A stretch of 64,000 bases of DNA from Microbacterium sp. LWS13-1.2 (GCF_040144835.1 NZ_CP151632.1:3658001-3722000), one strand, 5' to 3'; counted from the first letter of the stretch, positions 52,530 to 62,514 are shown. The notes: generated by a model not told the origin, from the letters alone. Translations and numbers: made by a program.

Positions 52530-54488
52530 TCATCGACGTAACGCGTCGGGGAGCGGCTTGATGTGAATGACGACGAGTTCACGATTCGCGCGTGTAAGTG
52601 AGGTGTACAGGGGCCCCTGCCGACCGACGTTCATCGGGAAATCAGTGGGCTCCACCACCACCACCGCGTCGAACTCGAGCCCGCGTGCAGCGTTCGGGCC
52701 GAACACGCGCACCGTCTTGCCATTGAGGGACCAGACTTCGACGTTGCCGTGCTGCCCTTGCCAACCCCGGGCACGAAGGAGCGTCCGAATGGTCTCGAAA
52801 TTTGGGGAGATTACGGCAGTGGTTCCGGACGGGTAGGCCTCGAAGAGCCGCGCCAACTGGCTAGTGATAGCCAGACCGAGATCGTCAGATGAGGTCCGCA
52901 TCACGACGGGGATCGGGCCAACTTTCTGGAACGCGCGAATCTTTCGTTCTGGTCTTGGGAGCAGCTTGTTCGCGTATTCGAGAATCGGGCGGGTTGAGCG
53001 GTAGCCGCGATCGAGCTGTCTGAACGCAACGCCGTCGTAGGAGACGTCGATCATCTCGAGCACCCTGTCCCAGTTATCGAACGTGTGGTCTGATCGGCGT
53101 TGATTGTGATCACCGAGGATCGTCCACGTTCCCGCGTTGATCGACTCGAGCAAGAACCACTCGAGCGAGGTCATGTCTTGCGCTTCATCCACGATGGCAT
53201 GCGTGACGTTCGAGAGGGACCTGTGCTGCGTGATCGTCCATTTGATGAGGCTGATCAGCGCGGCGTGGGCGCGTACTTGCAAAGCCTGCGGATAGTTCGG
53301 CAGATCGACGAGGTAGGTTGCCCATTCCTTGTCGTGCGTCAGCGGCAAATCGGGTTTCCCATTAGCTCGCAGGTAGTCGTAGACCTCATGGGCGGCGATC
53401 CCATGCCTGCTCTTGGCTCGTAGCCTCGAGGCCGCGGCACGAGCCATGCTGCCGAGCTCCCAGTCGCAATCTCGCCATGTGGTCGAACCTGGCCCCTTCG
53501 GTGGAACCTTCGAGCCAAGCAGGAGCACAGCGAGTTCGATCGTTGAGAGAACATGGATGCGATCGTTGTCCTCGACGAGGTCACCGATCACCCCTCGAAC
53601 GTGCTGCGAGTACCCGACGGTCGGTCCGACGATGAGGACGTCGCCTATGGTTGCGTTTTCGCCAGCCTCATGGTTGAGCAAGTACGCCGCGCGATGCGTT
53701 GCGACGATAGTCTTCCCGGTGCCAGGCGGGCCCTCCACGATGAGGTTCTGATCGGCCGGGTACGAGACGAGTTCGTACTGGTCTGGCTGCAGAGTGGAAA
53801 GTACAGGTCGTAGGGACTTGCCGCGCGGAGCTTCCATGCGTGACCGCAGCACGGCCTCTGCGCGGATCAGCGGTTCGGCTGCGGGCGTCGATACAGTCGG
53901 CCGCCTTTCCAGGTCTGGTGCGGAAGTCCCTTGAGGAGGTACCGCGAGCGGCGTCACTACTTGAGGTGCCGGCGGCGCGGATGGCCGTGGCCGCGGCAGC
54001 GGGCGACGTCTCGCGTCGGGCGCAGGATTCGGGATTGAGAGTGCGCGCTTCTCGAACGGAACCTCAAGTACGCCATCCCGAATGACATCTTCTGCGAGTG
54101 TCTTGATCTCACCATTGGGCTTGTGGTCGAAGGATCGGATCACGGCAACGTCATCACACCATTCGTGATGTGCGGTGCCCTGATAGAACGTGCATGCGAC
54201 GGGTGCTGCCCAACTGAATACTTCGACACCATCGAGCTCGACATGCCGTTCGCCGATGTAGAAGTCATTCCTTCCACCGAGCATGTCGTTTGGATGCGTC
54301 AGCGCGACGCGACCTAAGAGGTATCCAAGTGGTGCGGGCGGGAACTTTGGACGACCATCGCCCGTCCACTGGGTGTTCTGCGGGCCTTCATATTTGATCG
54401 GTGCGCGTGCTTCATCCCTCACCCGCTGCGAGTACCGGCGCTGCGCCGCGCGTTCATCTTCGAGCGCAAGCTTCAGCTCATCGTTCAC
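52530..54488 (-). CDS. HelD-like superfamily 1 helicase
   Basis: A 652-residue protein. The N-terminal portion has the HelD-type pattern LLGRVAL..., NDFYIGERHV, VFSWAAPVACTFYQ. A Pro/Ala-rich linker (about residues 165-205) follows, then an SF1 core with Walker A GPPGTGKTIVATHRAAYLL (about residue 251), Walker B/II HAIVDEAQDMTSLEW, motif IV-like QLDRGYRSTRPI, and C-terminal GLEFDAVVVVEP and YTSLTRANREL. HelD proteins release stalled or idle RNA polymerase. The GTG start overlaps the SNF2 stop codon, so the two are made together. Likely part of a defence island. Confidence 0.82.
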   Translation of the reverse strand: MNDELKLALEDERAAQRRYSQRVRDEARAPIKYEGPQNTQWTGDGRPKFPPAPLGYLLGRVALTHPNDMLGGRNDFYIGERHVELDGVEVFSWAAPVACTFYQGTAHHEWCDDVAVIRSFDHKPNGEIKTLAEDVIRDGVLEVPFEKRALSIPNPAPDARRRPLPRPRPSAPPAPQVVTPLAVPPQGTSAPDLERRPTVSTPAAEPLIRAEAVLRSRMEAPRGKSLRPVLSTLQPDQYELVSYPADQNLIVEGPPGTGKTIVATHRAAYLLNHEAGENATIGDVLIVGPTVGYSQHVRGVIGDLVEDNDRIHVLSTIELAVLLLGSKVPPKGPGSTTWRDCDWELGSMARAAASRLRAKSRHGIAAHEVYDYLRANGKPDLPLTHDKEWATYLVDLPNYPQALQVRAHAALISLIKWTITQHRSLSNVTHAIVDEAQDMTSLEWFLLESINAGTWTILGDHNQRRSDHTFDNWDRVLEMIDVSYDGVAFRQLDRGYRSTRPILEYANKLLPRPERKIRAFQKVGPIPVVMRTSSDDLGLAITSQLARLFEAYPSGTTAVISPNFETIRTLLRARGWQGQHGNVEVWSLNGKTVRVFGPNAARGLEFDAVVVVEPTDFPMNVGRQGPLYTSLTRANRELVVIHIKPLPDALRR

Positions 54489-57400
54489 CGCGCCCCCTCC
54501 GGCACGAGCTTCACAACGCATGCAGCAAGGGGCTCGAGCAGAATCTCGGGCTGGCGCTCGTTTGCGAGCTCATTGGTAAGGCGCGCGAATCGACTTTCCG
54601 CTCGGCGGCGCTGACCATCGAAGAGCTTCATTGCCTTGGGGCCACGTTTGTTGATGCGGGCCGTCTCAATGCGCTTCTCGATGGTGAGGAGTCGGCGCTG
54701 ATGCTGGTCGGTGAGCGTGATTCTCCGTGCCTCCAACAACGCATCAAACTCGCGGTCCCTTCGGTCCTGCTCGTCGGCGTGCCGAAGCGCAAGCTCATCC
54801 AAAGCGCGCTGAGCGATGTGAGGCAATCGTTCGACCTCAGTAAACGGATGATCGGCCAGTTGCCCCTGAGCAAGCGCCGCGAGTACCGCGTCCGCGGCAG
54901 AGTTGTTCGCAGGCCGCCCGTCCAATCCCACCGCGGCACCCCAGATCTCGTCACCGCCTCTGGAGGCGGCGACCGCCTTCGCGAGTACGACGACGAAGAC
55001 GGCGTCGGAATCTATCGACGGAGACTCGACCCGAAGGGATGCGAATCTGGCCTGCCGGTGGCTGGGAACCTCGGCAGCTGCCATGGCCAGCGGGCTGGTG
55101 GCGTTGAGGAGCACGCCGCCTGTCTTGCGTGCGAGCTCTTGATCAAGCACGAGGTGGATCGGCACCTCGTTGCGAAGTTGTGAAGAGAACGCAGCCGTTT
55201 CGGCGCGAGTGCGTTGAGACCTCTTGTTGAGCTCGTCCACGCGAGCTGCCATCGCCGAGTTGCCACGCAGCTCCACCGTCAAGCCATCCCGGGCGAATCG
55301 GATCCCTTGTGCACCATCCACCCGCGCCCAATGATCGACAAGCAGGGCAAGCTCGCGCTGGCCAAGATAGCGGCCGCTCCGGAGCAGGTCATCTTCGAGT
55401 CCTGCGACGTCGACGTCGTTGCTCACCAGGAGGCTGCTCGCGGCATCCGCGACATCCTTGAGGCCAGCACGCTGCTCTTCGAGCGCGAGGAGGGCCTCGT
55501 GCACCTTCTGCGCGCGTTGAGCGTCGTCAAGGGTGAAGTCGAAGCCGGCTTTCAGGACCTCAGGTGCTGCCGCAGCGATGATGGGTTCCAGCGCACCGAT
55601 CGATGACTCGAAGATCTTGATCCGTGTAAGGAGCCGCGCCAGGATGCGCTCGTCGATTGTCCGATCATTCACGAAGTTGACGATGAGCATTGTGTCTTCG
55701 GGCTGACCAATTCGATCGATGCGGCCGATTCGCTGCTCGATCTCCATCGGGTTCCACGGCAGGTCGTAGTTGATGACCGCCGAGCAGAACTCGAAGTCGA
55801 GACCCTCGCTCGCGACACGGTTGGCAAACACAAAGTCGAATGCACCAGCTCGGAACTCGGACATTATGGTTCGTCTCTGGTCTCGACTCACACCACCGTG
55901 CATCACGCCGATGCGGAACTCGTTCTTGAGCCGCGATTCGAGATACGCAAGCGTGGGGCGGGAGAACGTGAAGAGCAGCGCGCGCCGATTCTGGAGCTTG
56001 AGGTTGCGCAGCGACGCCCGCAGCTCATCGAACTTGGTGTCGACCGTGTCGCCCAGACGACGAGCCGCCGCGACGAGCGCAGCGTGCGGCGCGACGCGGC
56101 CGACCGCGTGGTCGTCATCCTCGTCCGTGACAGTTCCGAAGTGTTCGGGGTCTAGCACCGCCTGACGCGCCATCGGAAGACACGCGCTCGCGAGCCGCAG
56201 GGGCATCTGCATCGAGAAGTACAGATTGCTGTCCATCTCTCGTGCACGTGCCTTGCACCACTCTACGTACTGCTCGTAGAACTCGAACTCTGCGGCGGTC
56301 CACTCGACGTCGTGGCGGTCTTCCGTTCGCTTGGCTTTCCGTTCGTCGACTTCGACCTTCTTCGTGCGGGTGATGACTGCGGAGAGCGTGTTCAGGTCCG
56401 CGAGGTACCTCTTCGCATGGATTACGTCGGACGCGTCGAGTGAGGGTTTCGAAAGCAACTCGGTGAGCAGCTCGAACTCTGGTCGACGCATGATCGACGC
56501 ACCGAATGTGCTCCTTTCGAGTCGCTCCAGTGTTCTGAGAACTTCGCGTCCTCCCGCACCCGGGCGCACAAGGTCTGCGGCGGCCGTGTTTATCACGGCG
56601 TTTGGTTCCAACCGAAGGTTGAGGTCCCAGATGCTGCCGAAATCTTCGGGAGCAAGAAGCTCGAGCAGGCTCAGAAGATCGCCCTCACCCAGGTTGATTG
56701 GCGTAGCGGTCAAGAAGACCAGGTTGTCTGCCCAGTCGGCGAGCTCTGTGCCCAGTGAGTAGTTCTTGGTGGTTGGGTTGCGCATCGAGTGCGCTTCGTC
56801 CACGATCACGAGATCGAACTCCGGCGGGAGATCCTCCAACTGTTCGAGACCGCTCCAGCGTCGAAGTCTCTCGATGCTGCAAATGTAGGAGAGCCTGGGT
56901 GGAAGGCGGTTCTCGAGGTGCCGATTGAGGAACTGATCGAGACTCTGGTTATCGAGCTCGACAAGCTCGAAGCCGAACCGATCCTCCATCTCCTCTTTCC
57001 ACTTGCTAAGAAGGTTCGAGGGGCAAACGATGAGGACTCGGTCCGCCTCGGTCCGCGCCTCTAGTTCGGTCCAGATCAAGCCCGCCTCGATCGTCTTACC
57101 TAGCCCGACTTCATCGGCGATGAGAAGTCGGGCCTTCCCCGTCTGAAGGAGCTTGAGTACCGGCTTGAACTGGTACGGGCGGAAAGTGGTGCGGGTCGCT
57201 CGAAACGAGAACAAGGTGTCCGCGAACTTACCGCGAAGCTTCGCTCGGGTCAGGGTTGCGCCAAAACTCGCGGCGTCGGTCGGCGGTTCGAGCACCCAGG
57301 TCGTGGGATCGTCGTGGGCTGGCACCGGTCGAAGTCGAGACTCAACGACGTCCTGCGGTCGACCGTCGATCACGACAGAGTACGACCAGCTGTCGCGCAG

Positions 57401-57847
57401 GAACTTCCGGGCGCGCACCACGACGTCCGCACCGCTCGGATGCGTTATCGCAGCCTCGTTGACAGCGAAAATCGGCGCCGGCACCTCGATAGCGGATGTC
57501 CATAGCGATTCTGCCCACTCCCACGCATTCGCCAGGGGGTCATCATCGGCTAGGTCAGCGAGCTCCACGACCGACGAATCCGCCGGCGCTTTGCCGATTC
57601 CGACCTGAACCACAAGGTTCCCGTCGTCAAGACCCTCGAACCAGTAGACGCCTTCAGGAAGCGGGGGGTCAGCTCTCCACAGCACACGACAGTTGGAGAC
57701 CTCGTCGGCCACGCCCCGGACCGCGGTGTCCAAGATCAGGGCGCGATCGAAGCGCCCACGGGCAAGCGGGAGATCCAGCCCGTTCGAATCCGGGTGATAG
57801 CCGAAGGTCGGCCCCACTGGATCCAGGTCGTGCTTCGACGAGGTCAT
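54485..57847 (-). CDS. RapA/HepA-like SNF2 helicase
   Basis: A 1120-residue ATPase. Motif I is LLIADEVGLGKTIEAGLIW (about residue 243), motif II VIVDEAHSMRN (about 349), motif III LTATPIN, and motif VI EQRIGRIDRIGQ (about 704). FANRVASEGLDFEFCSAVINYDLPWNPM is typical of RapA/HepA, the SNF2 enzyme that recycles RNA polymerase. A long helical region lies between the lobes, plus a ~300-residue C-terminal domain of unknown role, rich in D/E/R/K (EEQRRDREFDALLEARRITL-like). N-terminal ~200 residues unrecognised. First gene of an operon with the HelD-like helicase. GGAG precedes the ATG. Confidence 0.85.
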   Translation of the reverse strand: MTSSKHDLDPVGPTFGYHPDSNGLDLPLARGRFDRALILDTAVRGVADEVSNCRVLWRADPPLPEGVYWFEGLDDGNLVVQVGIGKAPADSSVVELADLADDDPLANAWEWAESLWTSAIEVPAPIFAVNEAAITHPSGADVVVRARKFLRDSWSYSVVIDGRPQDVVESRLRPVPAHDDPTTWVLEPPTDAASFGATLTRAKLRGKFADTLFSFRATRTTFRPYQFKPVLKLLQTGKARLLIADEVGLGKTIEAGLIWTELEARTEADRVLIVCPSNLLSKWKEEMEDRFGFELVELDNQSLDQFLNRHLENRLPPRLSYICSIERLRRWSGLEQLEDLPPEFDLVIVDEAHSMRNPTTKNYSLGTELADWADNLVFLTATPINLGEGDLLSLLELLAPEDFGSIWDLNLRLEPNAVINTAAADLVRPGAGGREVLRTLERLERSTFGASIMRRPEFELLTELLSKPSLDASDVIHAKRYLADLNTLSAVITRTKKVEVDERKAKRTEDRHDVEWTAAEFEFYEQYVEWCKARAREMDSNLYFSMQMPLRLASACLPMARQAVLDPEHFGTVTDEDDDHAVGRVAPHAALVAAARRLGDTVDTKFDELRASLRNLKLQNRRALLFTFSRPTLAYLESRLKNEFRIGVMHGGVSRDQRRTIMSEFRAGAFDFVFANRVASEGLDFEFCSAVINYDLPWNPMEIEQRIGRIDRIGQPEDTMLIVNFVNDRTIDERILARLLTRIKIFESSIGALEPIIAAAAPEVLKAGFDFTLDDAQRAQKVHEALLALEEQRAGLKDVADAASSLLVSNDVDVAGLEDDLLRSGRYLGQRELALLVDHWARVDGAQGIRFARDGLTVELRGNSAMAARVDELNKRSQRTRAETAAFSSQLRNEVPIHLVLDQELARKTGGVLLNATSPLAMAAAEVPSHRQARFASLRVESPSIDSDAVFVVVLAKAVAASRGGDEIWGAAVGLDGRPANNSAADAVLAALAQGQLADHPFTEVERLPHIAQRALDELALRHADEQDRRDREFDALLEARRITLTDQHQRRLLTIEKRIETARINKRGPKAMKLFDGQRRRAESRFARLTNELANERQPEILLEPLAACVVKLVPEGAR

Positions 57848-57930
57848 GTCATCTCACTCCATTGATAAGTCGCAGGAGGGTGCCCATATGGGACCGGACA
57901 GCCCCCAGAGCTGACGATCATCAGAATGCT

Positions 57931-57960
57931 ACGGGGTGCGGCCGACAGGCCGCACCCCGT
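57931..57960 (+). promoter_or_regulatory. Strong hairpin between divergent helicase and IF2_N genes
   Basis: Perfect 13-bp arms (ACGGGGTGCGGCC and GGCCGCACCCCGT) with a GACA loop are followed by TTGT. The hairpin ends 26 bp before the IF2_N-protein ATG. It looks like a terminator, but no gene ends here: both neighbours start from this gap. It may be an attenuator or an operator. Confidence 0.6.
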
Positions 57961-57986
57961 TGTCGCGCCGTGGGCAGGGGAGCGGC

Positions 57987-59000
57987 ATGCGGAGCATTAG
58001 CGACAGCGAAGGATGGGTCGACTACGGTCGAGTCAAGATCCATCAGCCGACCGAGGACGGTGGTGTGGTGCCGAAGCCCCCGAAGCCCCGCGTGTACGAA
58101 ATTGCGAGCGAGTTCGGCGTCTCTACCGAGGTCGTCCTCGAGAAGTTAGCCACCCTCGGCGAGCCCGCGCCCGACCAGTTCTCGCCGCTTCAGCCGGAGG
58201 TAACTCGAAAACTCCGTGCTGCCCTCGAAGAGAGCTCACCTGGGCAGGCGACGCGGGCGCCAAGGGCACCGCTACAGCGCGCGCTCGAAGCTGTGAGTCG
58301 TCGCGTGAAGCCGCGAAAGCCGCGTGTACACGAGGTCGCCGACGAGTTGGGGATCGATTCGCGGGTCGCACTGGCAAAGCTCAAGGAGCTCGGTGAGTTC
58401 GTCAAGAGTCCTTCGTCCACCCTCCAGCCTCCCGTCGCGCGCAAGCTGAGAGCTGCGATCGAGGCTAACCGCTCGATTGGCTCTACCGCGACGGAGGCTC
58501 ACCACGACCCAGTCCCACCGTCCTCCGGAGCCAGCGAAACGCGTGCTCCGACGCCCGCCGCGGCTTCTCCGCCCACTCGTCCCGCGAAATCTCGGGTGCA
58601 TGAGGTTGCCTCAGAGTTCGGAGTGGATTCGTCGGTTGCGCTCGCGAAGCTCAAGGAGCTCGGCGAATTCGTGAGAAGCCCCTCATCGACACTCGAGCCC
58701 CCGGTCGCACGAAAGCTGCGGGCCGCCCTTGAGGCTGATGGCGCAGCGCACCTGAGCAGGATGGGCGTTGTGGCGGAGCTCAGCCCATCACTTTCGGGCG
58801 TCGACGCGAGGCAGCAGGGTGCCGAATCAACGCGTCCTGGTCCCCGCCCGCGTGTGCATGAGCTCGCGGCCGAGCTTGGCGTCGACATCGCCATCGTGTT
58901 TGCAAAGCTCAGAGATCTCGGGGAGCCCGCTCGAAACCCCTCTTCCGCATTGGATCCCTCCGTAGCGGTCAAGGTCAGGGCCGAGCTCCGCGGCGGCTAA
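57987..59000 (+). CDS. Protein with four IF-2 N-terminal domains
   Basis: A 337-residue protein with no GTPase domain. Four repeats of the IF2_N fold lie at about residues 35-81, 113-159, 203-249 and 289-335. Repeat 3 reads [20 protein letters not shown], then [20 protein letters not shown], then KLRAALE, nearly identical to the N-terminal domain of actinobacterial translation factor IF-2. Repeats 1 and 4 are more diverged. Pro/Ala/Ser linkers separate them. The first 30 residues ([19 protein letters not shown]) are unrecognised. GGGGAG precedes ATG 57987. Divergent from the SNF2-HelD operon and convergent with McrBC, so probably part of the same island. Confidence 0.85.
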   Translation: MRSISDSEGWVDYGRVKIHQPTEDGGVVPKPPKPRVYEIASEFGVSTEVVLEKLATLGEPAPDQFSPLQPEVTRKLRAALEESSPGQATRAPRAPLQRALEAVSRRVKPRKPRVHEVADELGIDSRVALAKLKELGEFVKSPSSTLQPPVARKLRAAIEANRSIGSTATEAHHDPVPPSSGASETRAPTPAAASPPTRPAKSRVHEVASEFGVDSSVALAKLKELGEFVRSPSSTLEPPVARKLRAALEADGAAHLSRMGVVAELSPSLSGVDARQQGAESTRPGPRPRVHELAAELGVDIAIVFAKLRDLGEPARNPSSALDPSVAVKVRAELRGG

Positions 59001-59224
59001 CCTACCCCGGGAGAACTACCTGCGTCCGGCTGGCGCGGTCTCGGTGCGCCTCAGTTGTCGTCAGGGCGAGGGACGCATCGTTCGTCGTCTGGATCGGGTG
59101 CGTTCACCGGATGGCGAGGGCGCACTCGCGCGGCTCCGACTGACTGAGCACCCCGTCCGAGGGCCGGGGAGCAAGGAGGGAGTAGCTGGGAGCCTTGATG
59201 ACTCAGGTTCTCTGTGTTGAACGC
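59001..59224. other. Convergent gap
   Basis: 224 bp between the ends of the IF2_N and mcrC genes. No gene, repeat or clear terminator is seen. Confidence 0.4.
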
Positions 59225-60283
59225 TCAGGCGGCGACTGGAGCGAGCCAGTCGAGCACGCCCTCGAGTCGGGCAGCGATCGATTCCCAAGGTTGGTTCAGG
59301 TCAAGTGTCTGAGCACCGATTCTGTTTCCTTGGACGATCACGTCCAGGTCCGGTTGAGCGGTTGCCTCGGTCTGTGCGTAGAGCAGGAGGCCGCTCACCG
59401 CGCCGGTGCGCTTACGATCCTCGTTCTTGACATACGCAAGGACCTGATACAGGTTGCCAGAGTGGACGGTCTCCTTTCCGCTCAGACCCTGTTGGAGAGT
59501 GTGGCCGTAGTACTTGGCGTCGATGATGAGCGTTCGGTTCGCGGAGCGTAGCGTGACGTCGGTGCGCATCTCCGGTAGCTGTCCGCCGAAGAGACTTGGC
59601 TGATCGAGATCCCACGTAATGACGCGCGCTCCCGGGGAGAGTTCGGGATGGTGGAAGGCGTAGTACTCGCGCAAAAACCGCTCGTAGAGGACGTTCATCC
59701 TCTCGTCGGGGAGCCAACTCGCAAGCCGCGCAGCGCCCGCGGACTCGGTGGGGAGTAGTCCGCGGATGATGAGCTCGCAGACGCCGAGCAGGAGCCGATA
59801 GGACGTGTTCGATCGGTGGTACGTGAGCGACTCCCAGCTAATCGACCTCGGCGCGATTGAGGTCACCGTATCGAGATAGGGGAGCACCCGACGGAGTGCG
59901 TCCTTCCGTGGCGTGGACACCTCGCCGTGTCGGATGAGAAGGATGATGGCAGCTTTCAGCGCCTGATTGTGGGGCGTGTCGATGTCGTACTCGTCGAACT
60001 CGCACACCAGACGTCCTCGCGTGATCGAGCGCGCGCTAGCCGTGCGTCCAACGTTGATGCGACCGCGTACAGTGGCCAGTTCTTCACTCACCGCGAGGTA
60101 GTCGCGATGGAGGCCGCGCTTGACCTGTGTGCCGACGCCGAAGGCAAGGATCTCAGCAAGGAGATCGTGCAAGTGATCGAACTTCTCGCTCGCGATGCGA
60201 TCGGCACCTTCGTTGCGCACGGTCCTGAACGCGTACGCGAGCATGACGTACACGTTCCGGATGACGATGCTGCGGTCGATCAC
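59225..60283 (-). CDS. mcrC: McrC-family restriction nuclease subunit
   Basis: A 352-residue protein. The family start IDRSIVIRNVYVMLAYAF lies at the N terminus. The PD-(D/E)xK core is formed by EMRTDVTLRSANRTLIIDAKYYG (D...DAK), preceded by LYERFLREYYAFHHP. McrC is the nuclease subunit that cleaves DNA when McrB translocates from a modified site. GTG 60283 is chosen because it overlaps the mcrB stop codon (GTGA) and places the family start correctly; a longer frame begins at 60313. Confidence 0.88.
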   Translation of the reverse strand: MIDRSIVIRNVYVMLAYAFRTVRNEGADRIASEKFDHLHDLLAEILAFGVGTQVKRGLHRDYLAVSEELATVRGRINVGRTASARSITRGRLVCEFDEYDIDTPHNQALKAAIILLIRHGEVSTPRKDALRRVLPYLDTVTSIAPRSISWESLTYHRSNTSYRLLLGVCELIIRGLLPTESAGAARLASWLPDERMNVLYERFLREYYAFHHPELSPGARVITWDLDQPSLFGGQLPEMRTDVTLRSANRTLIIDAKYYGHTLQQGLSGKETVHSGNLYQVLAYVKNEDRKRTGAVSGLLLYAQTEATAQPDLDVIVQGNRIGAQTLDLNQPWESIAARLEGVLDWLAPVAA

Positions 60284-62514
60284 GCGATGGCGCCCCGCAA
60301 CCTGGTTGACCACTTCTGGGCCACGTCGGGCTCGTCGAACCAGTACTCGTCGAGGAGGGGAACGAGTTCATCCTCCACGACGGAGTAGAGCCATTCGTCG
60401 GCCAGCTCATCGTCGGGCGGTGCGCTCAGATAGCTGTGTCCGACAGCAAAGCCCGGTCCGAGCGCCGGATCCGCCGTGATGGCACGGTTGAGGTCGAGGA
60501 TGACGCCGATCAGCGCATCGAGCGCAGGGCTCTGCACCGACTGTTGCCAAGATGTAAACCCGTTCGAGTCGAAGCCGGGGGCCATATGAAAGAAGCCGAA
60601 GCGTCTGCGCAGCGCATAGTCGAGGACCGCGAGGCTCCGGTCGGCGGTGTTCATCATCCCGATGATGTGGACGTTCGGTGGGACTGAGAACTTCTCGTTC
60701 TTATATAGGAGGCGCAACTCCTGGCCGCGCTTGTCTGCCTCGATCAGCATCAGGAGTTCCCCGAGGATCTTGGAGATGTTCCCCCGGTTGATCTCATCGA
60801 TGATGAAGAAGTACGGACGATTGACGTCGTCCTTCCGTGCTTCTTCACAGAAGCGGTAGAACGGGCCCTCAGCGAGCGTGAACCCGCCAGACTCGGTCGG
60901 GCGGTAGCCCATCATGAAGTCTTCGTATGAGTAGCTCTGATGGAACTGCACCATCTGTACCCGAGGAAGATCCTTCGCGCCCATGATGGAGAAGGCGAGC
61001 CGCCGGGCTGCGAACGTCTTCCCCACTCCCGGCGGACCGGCGAGGATCACGTTCTTCTTCCGCAGCAGGAGCCCACGGAGCCGCTCGTATGCATCCTCTG
61101 TGACATACACCTCGTCGAGGAACGCTTCCCGGCTGTATGACGGGGGCGGGGTCACGAGTTCGACTTCTTCGTGGTCGTCGTCCTCCTCGCCTGCGAAGAG
61201 TGCCTCAAGGTTCCCGACGTAGTCCCGGTAAGACGTGATGTCGGTCAGGGTCTTCACGGCGGCGTCACCGGGATGCACCCACGAGCCAACGTGAGTCCAG
61301 TTCACGGAGCGAACGTGACGGAACTGCCCGCGCTCGGGCTCGAACCTAGCTTCAGAGATCACCTCCCCTCGACCGACGAGTTCCCGCCTGCCGCGCTTGG
61401 CGTAAACGACGTCGCCTACCGCGATCTCGTTCTGGAACTGCCACAGGCAGAGCACGTCATTCTTCAACGACGACGTGGAACCGGATGCTGCTGCCAGATC
61501 GACTCGGATTGCTTCGCGGTCCGGATACCCGGCGAGATCGCCAACCTCATCCCAGCCGAGCGCCATGATTCCCTCGGCGCGAAAGGAGTCCCACTCTGAG
61601 GCTTGCGCCCCCGGTGAGTAGAGCCAGTGGTGCCGTGGACGCGGCTCGTCAACGGTGGGCTTCGGGGGCTTCACGGTGTCCCACATGGCACGGACATTCG
61701 GAGTCCAGAAGTGGAACGGCTCCGCTATCTCTGCGGCCAGTGACGCCCGGATGGCAAGCAGATCGCGATCCAGGGACTGAGCGTCAACGCCGCTAGCCCC
61801 GCCGATCCGGTCGGCAAGTCCAGTGCGGATCTGCGTCTTCATGTTCACCGACGAGATCGGCTCAAACACGTCAGGGAACGCGAGAAAGAGCATTGCATTG
61901 CGGATGTCGGGGGTTCCGTCCCCGATGTCGAGCATGATTTGCTGGACCTGCCACGGGTGGCCCACCGCGCCTCTGCGCTCCTCATCTGACAAGCCCCGCC
62001 ATTCACGTACAAACGTCGCTGCCCAGATCAGGTGAAGCCAGAGCCGACCGTTGTAACCCTGATTGCCTGCGAAGCCTGCATCGCCAGAAGGCCGATCCAG
62101 CGCGTCGTTCATCCATTCCGGAATCTCAGGGACCGGCTCGGCCAAGTTCAGGACCCGAGTGAGATGCTGTCGGCGTGTTGCCGGTGAGGCGTTCGAAACC
62201 GGCTGCTCACGCAGGAAAACCAACTCAGCCGCCATCAGCACGACGTCGCGCGAAGCACCCGCGAGCTGAAGCTCGAGCTTGTCCCACTGGCCGGCATCCG
62301 GGCCGATCAGCGGATTGTCCTCGATCCGTCTGCGCAGGTCTTCAGCGGCCGCCGCTGTCCAGACGGTCACTGCTGGATCGATGACCGACCGACCGTCCCC
62401 CAGCATGTGGTTGAAGACTTCAGCAACCTGCCGCGCAACGGCCATGTCCGCTTCGGGGCGGGACGGCAATGCGATGGCAATCGTGTCTGCGTCATCGGGC
62501 AGGGTGTTCGCCAT
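60280..62514 (-). CDS. mcrB: McrB-family GTPase with EVE-like reader region
   Basis: A 744-residue AAA+ GTPase. N-terminal ~290 residues are helical and unrecognised (NGRLWLHLIWAATFVREW, WTPNVRAMWDTVKPP). At about 295-400 is an EVE/PUA-like modified-base reader pattern (HHWLYSPGAQASEWDSF, MALGWDEVGDL, then LWQFQNEIAVGDVVYAKRG). The AAA+ core has Walker A GPPGVGKT (about 492), VQFHQSYSYEDFMMGYRP, IIDEINRGN and MNTADRSLAVLDYALRRRFGF. McrB recognises modified DNA and drives McrC. GGAG precedes ATG 62514. Overlaps mcrC. Confidence 0.9.
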   Translation of the reverse strand: MANTLPDDADTIAIALPSRPEADMAVARQVAEVFNHMLGDGRSVIDPAVTVWTAAAAEDLRRRIEDNPLIGPDAGQWDKLELQLAGASRDVVLMAAELVFLREQPVSNASPATRRQHLTRVLNLAEPVPEIPEWMNDALDRPSGDAGFAGNQGYNGRLWLHLIWAATFVREWRGLSDEERRGAVGHPWQVQQIMLDIGDGTPDIRNAMLFLAFPDVFEPISSVNMKTQIRTGLADRIGGASGVDAQSLDRDLLAIRASLAAEIAEPFHFWTPNVRAMWDTVKPPKPTVDEPRPRHHWLYSPGAQASEWDSFRAEGIMALGWDEVGDLAGYPDREAIRVDLAAASGSTSSLKNDVLCLWQFQNEIAVGDVVYAKRGRRELVGRGEVISEARFEPERGQFRHVRSVNWTHVGSWVHPGDAAVKTLTDITSYRDYVGNLEALFAGEEDDDHEEVELVTPPPSYSREAFLDEVYVTEDAYERLRGLLLRKKNVILAGPPGVGKTFAARRLAFSIMGAKDLPRVQMVQFHQSYSYEDFMMGYRPTESGGFTLAEGPFYRFCEEARKDDVNRPYFFIIDEINRGNISKILGELLMLIEADKRGQELRLLYKNEKFSVPPNVHIIGMMNTADRSLAVLDYALRRRFGFFHMAPGFDSNGFTSWQQSVQSPALDALIGVILDLNRAITADPALGPGFAVGHSYLSAPPDDELADEWLYSVVEDELVPLLDEYWFDEPDVAQKWSTRLRGAIA

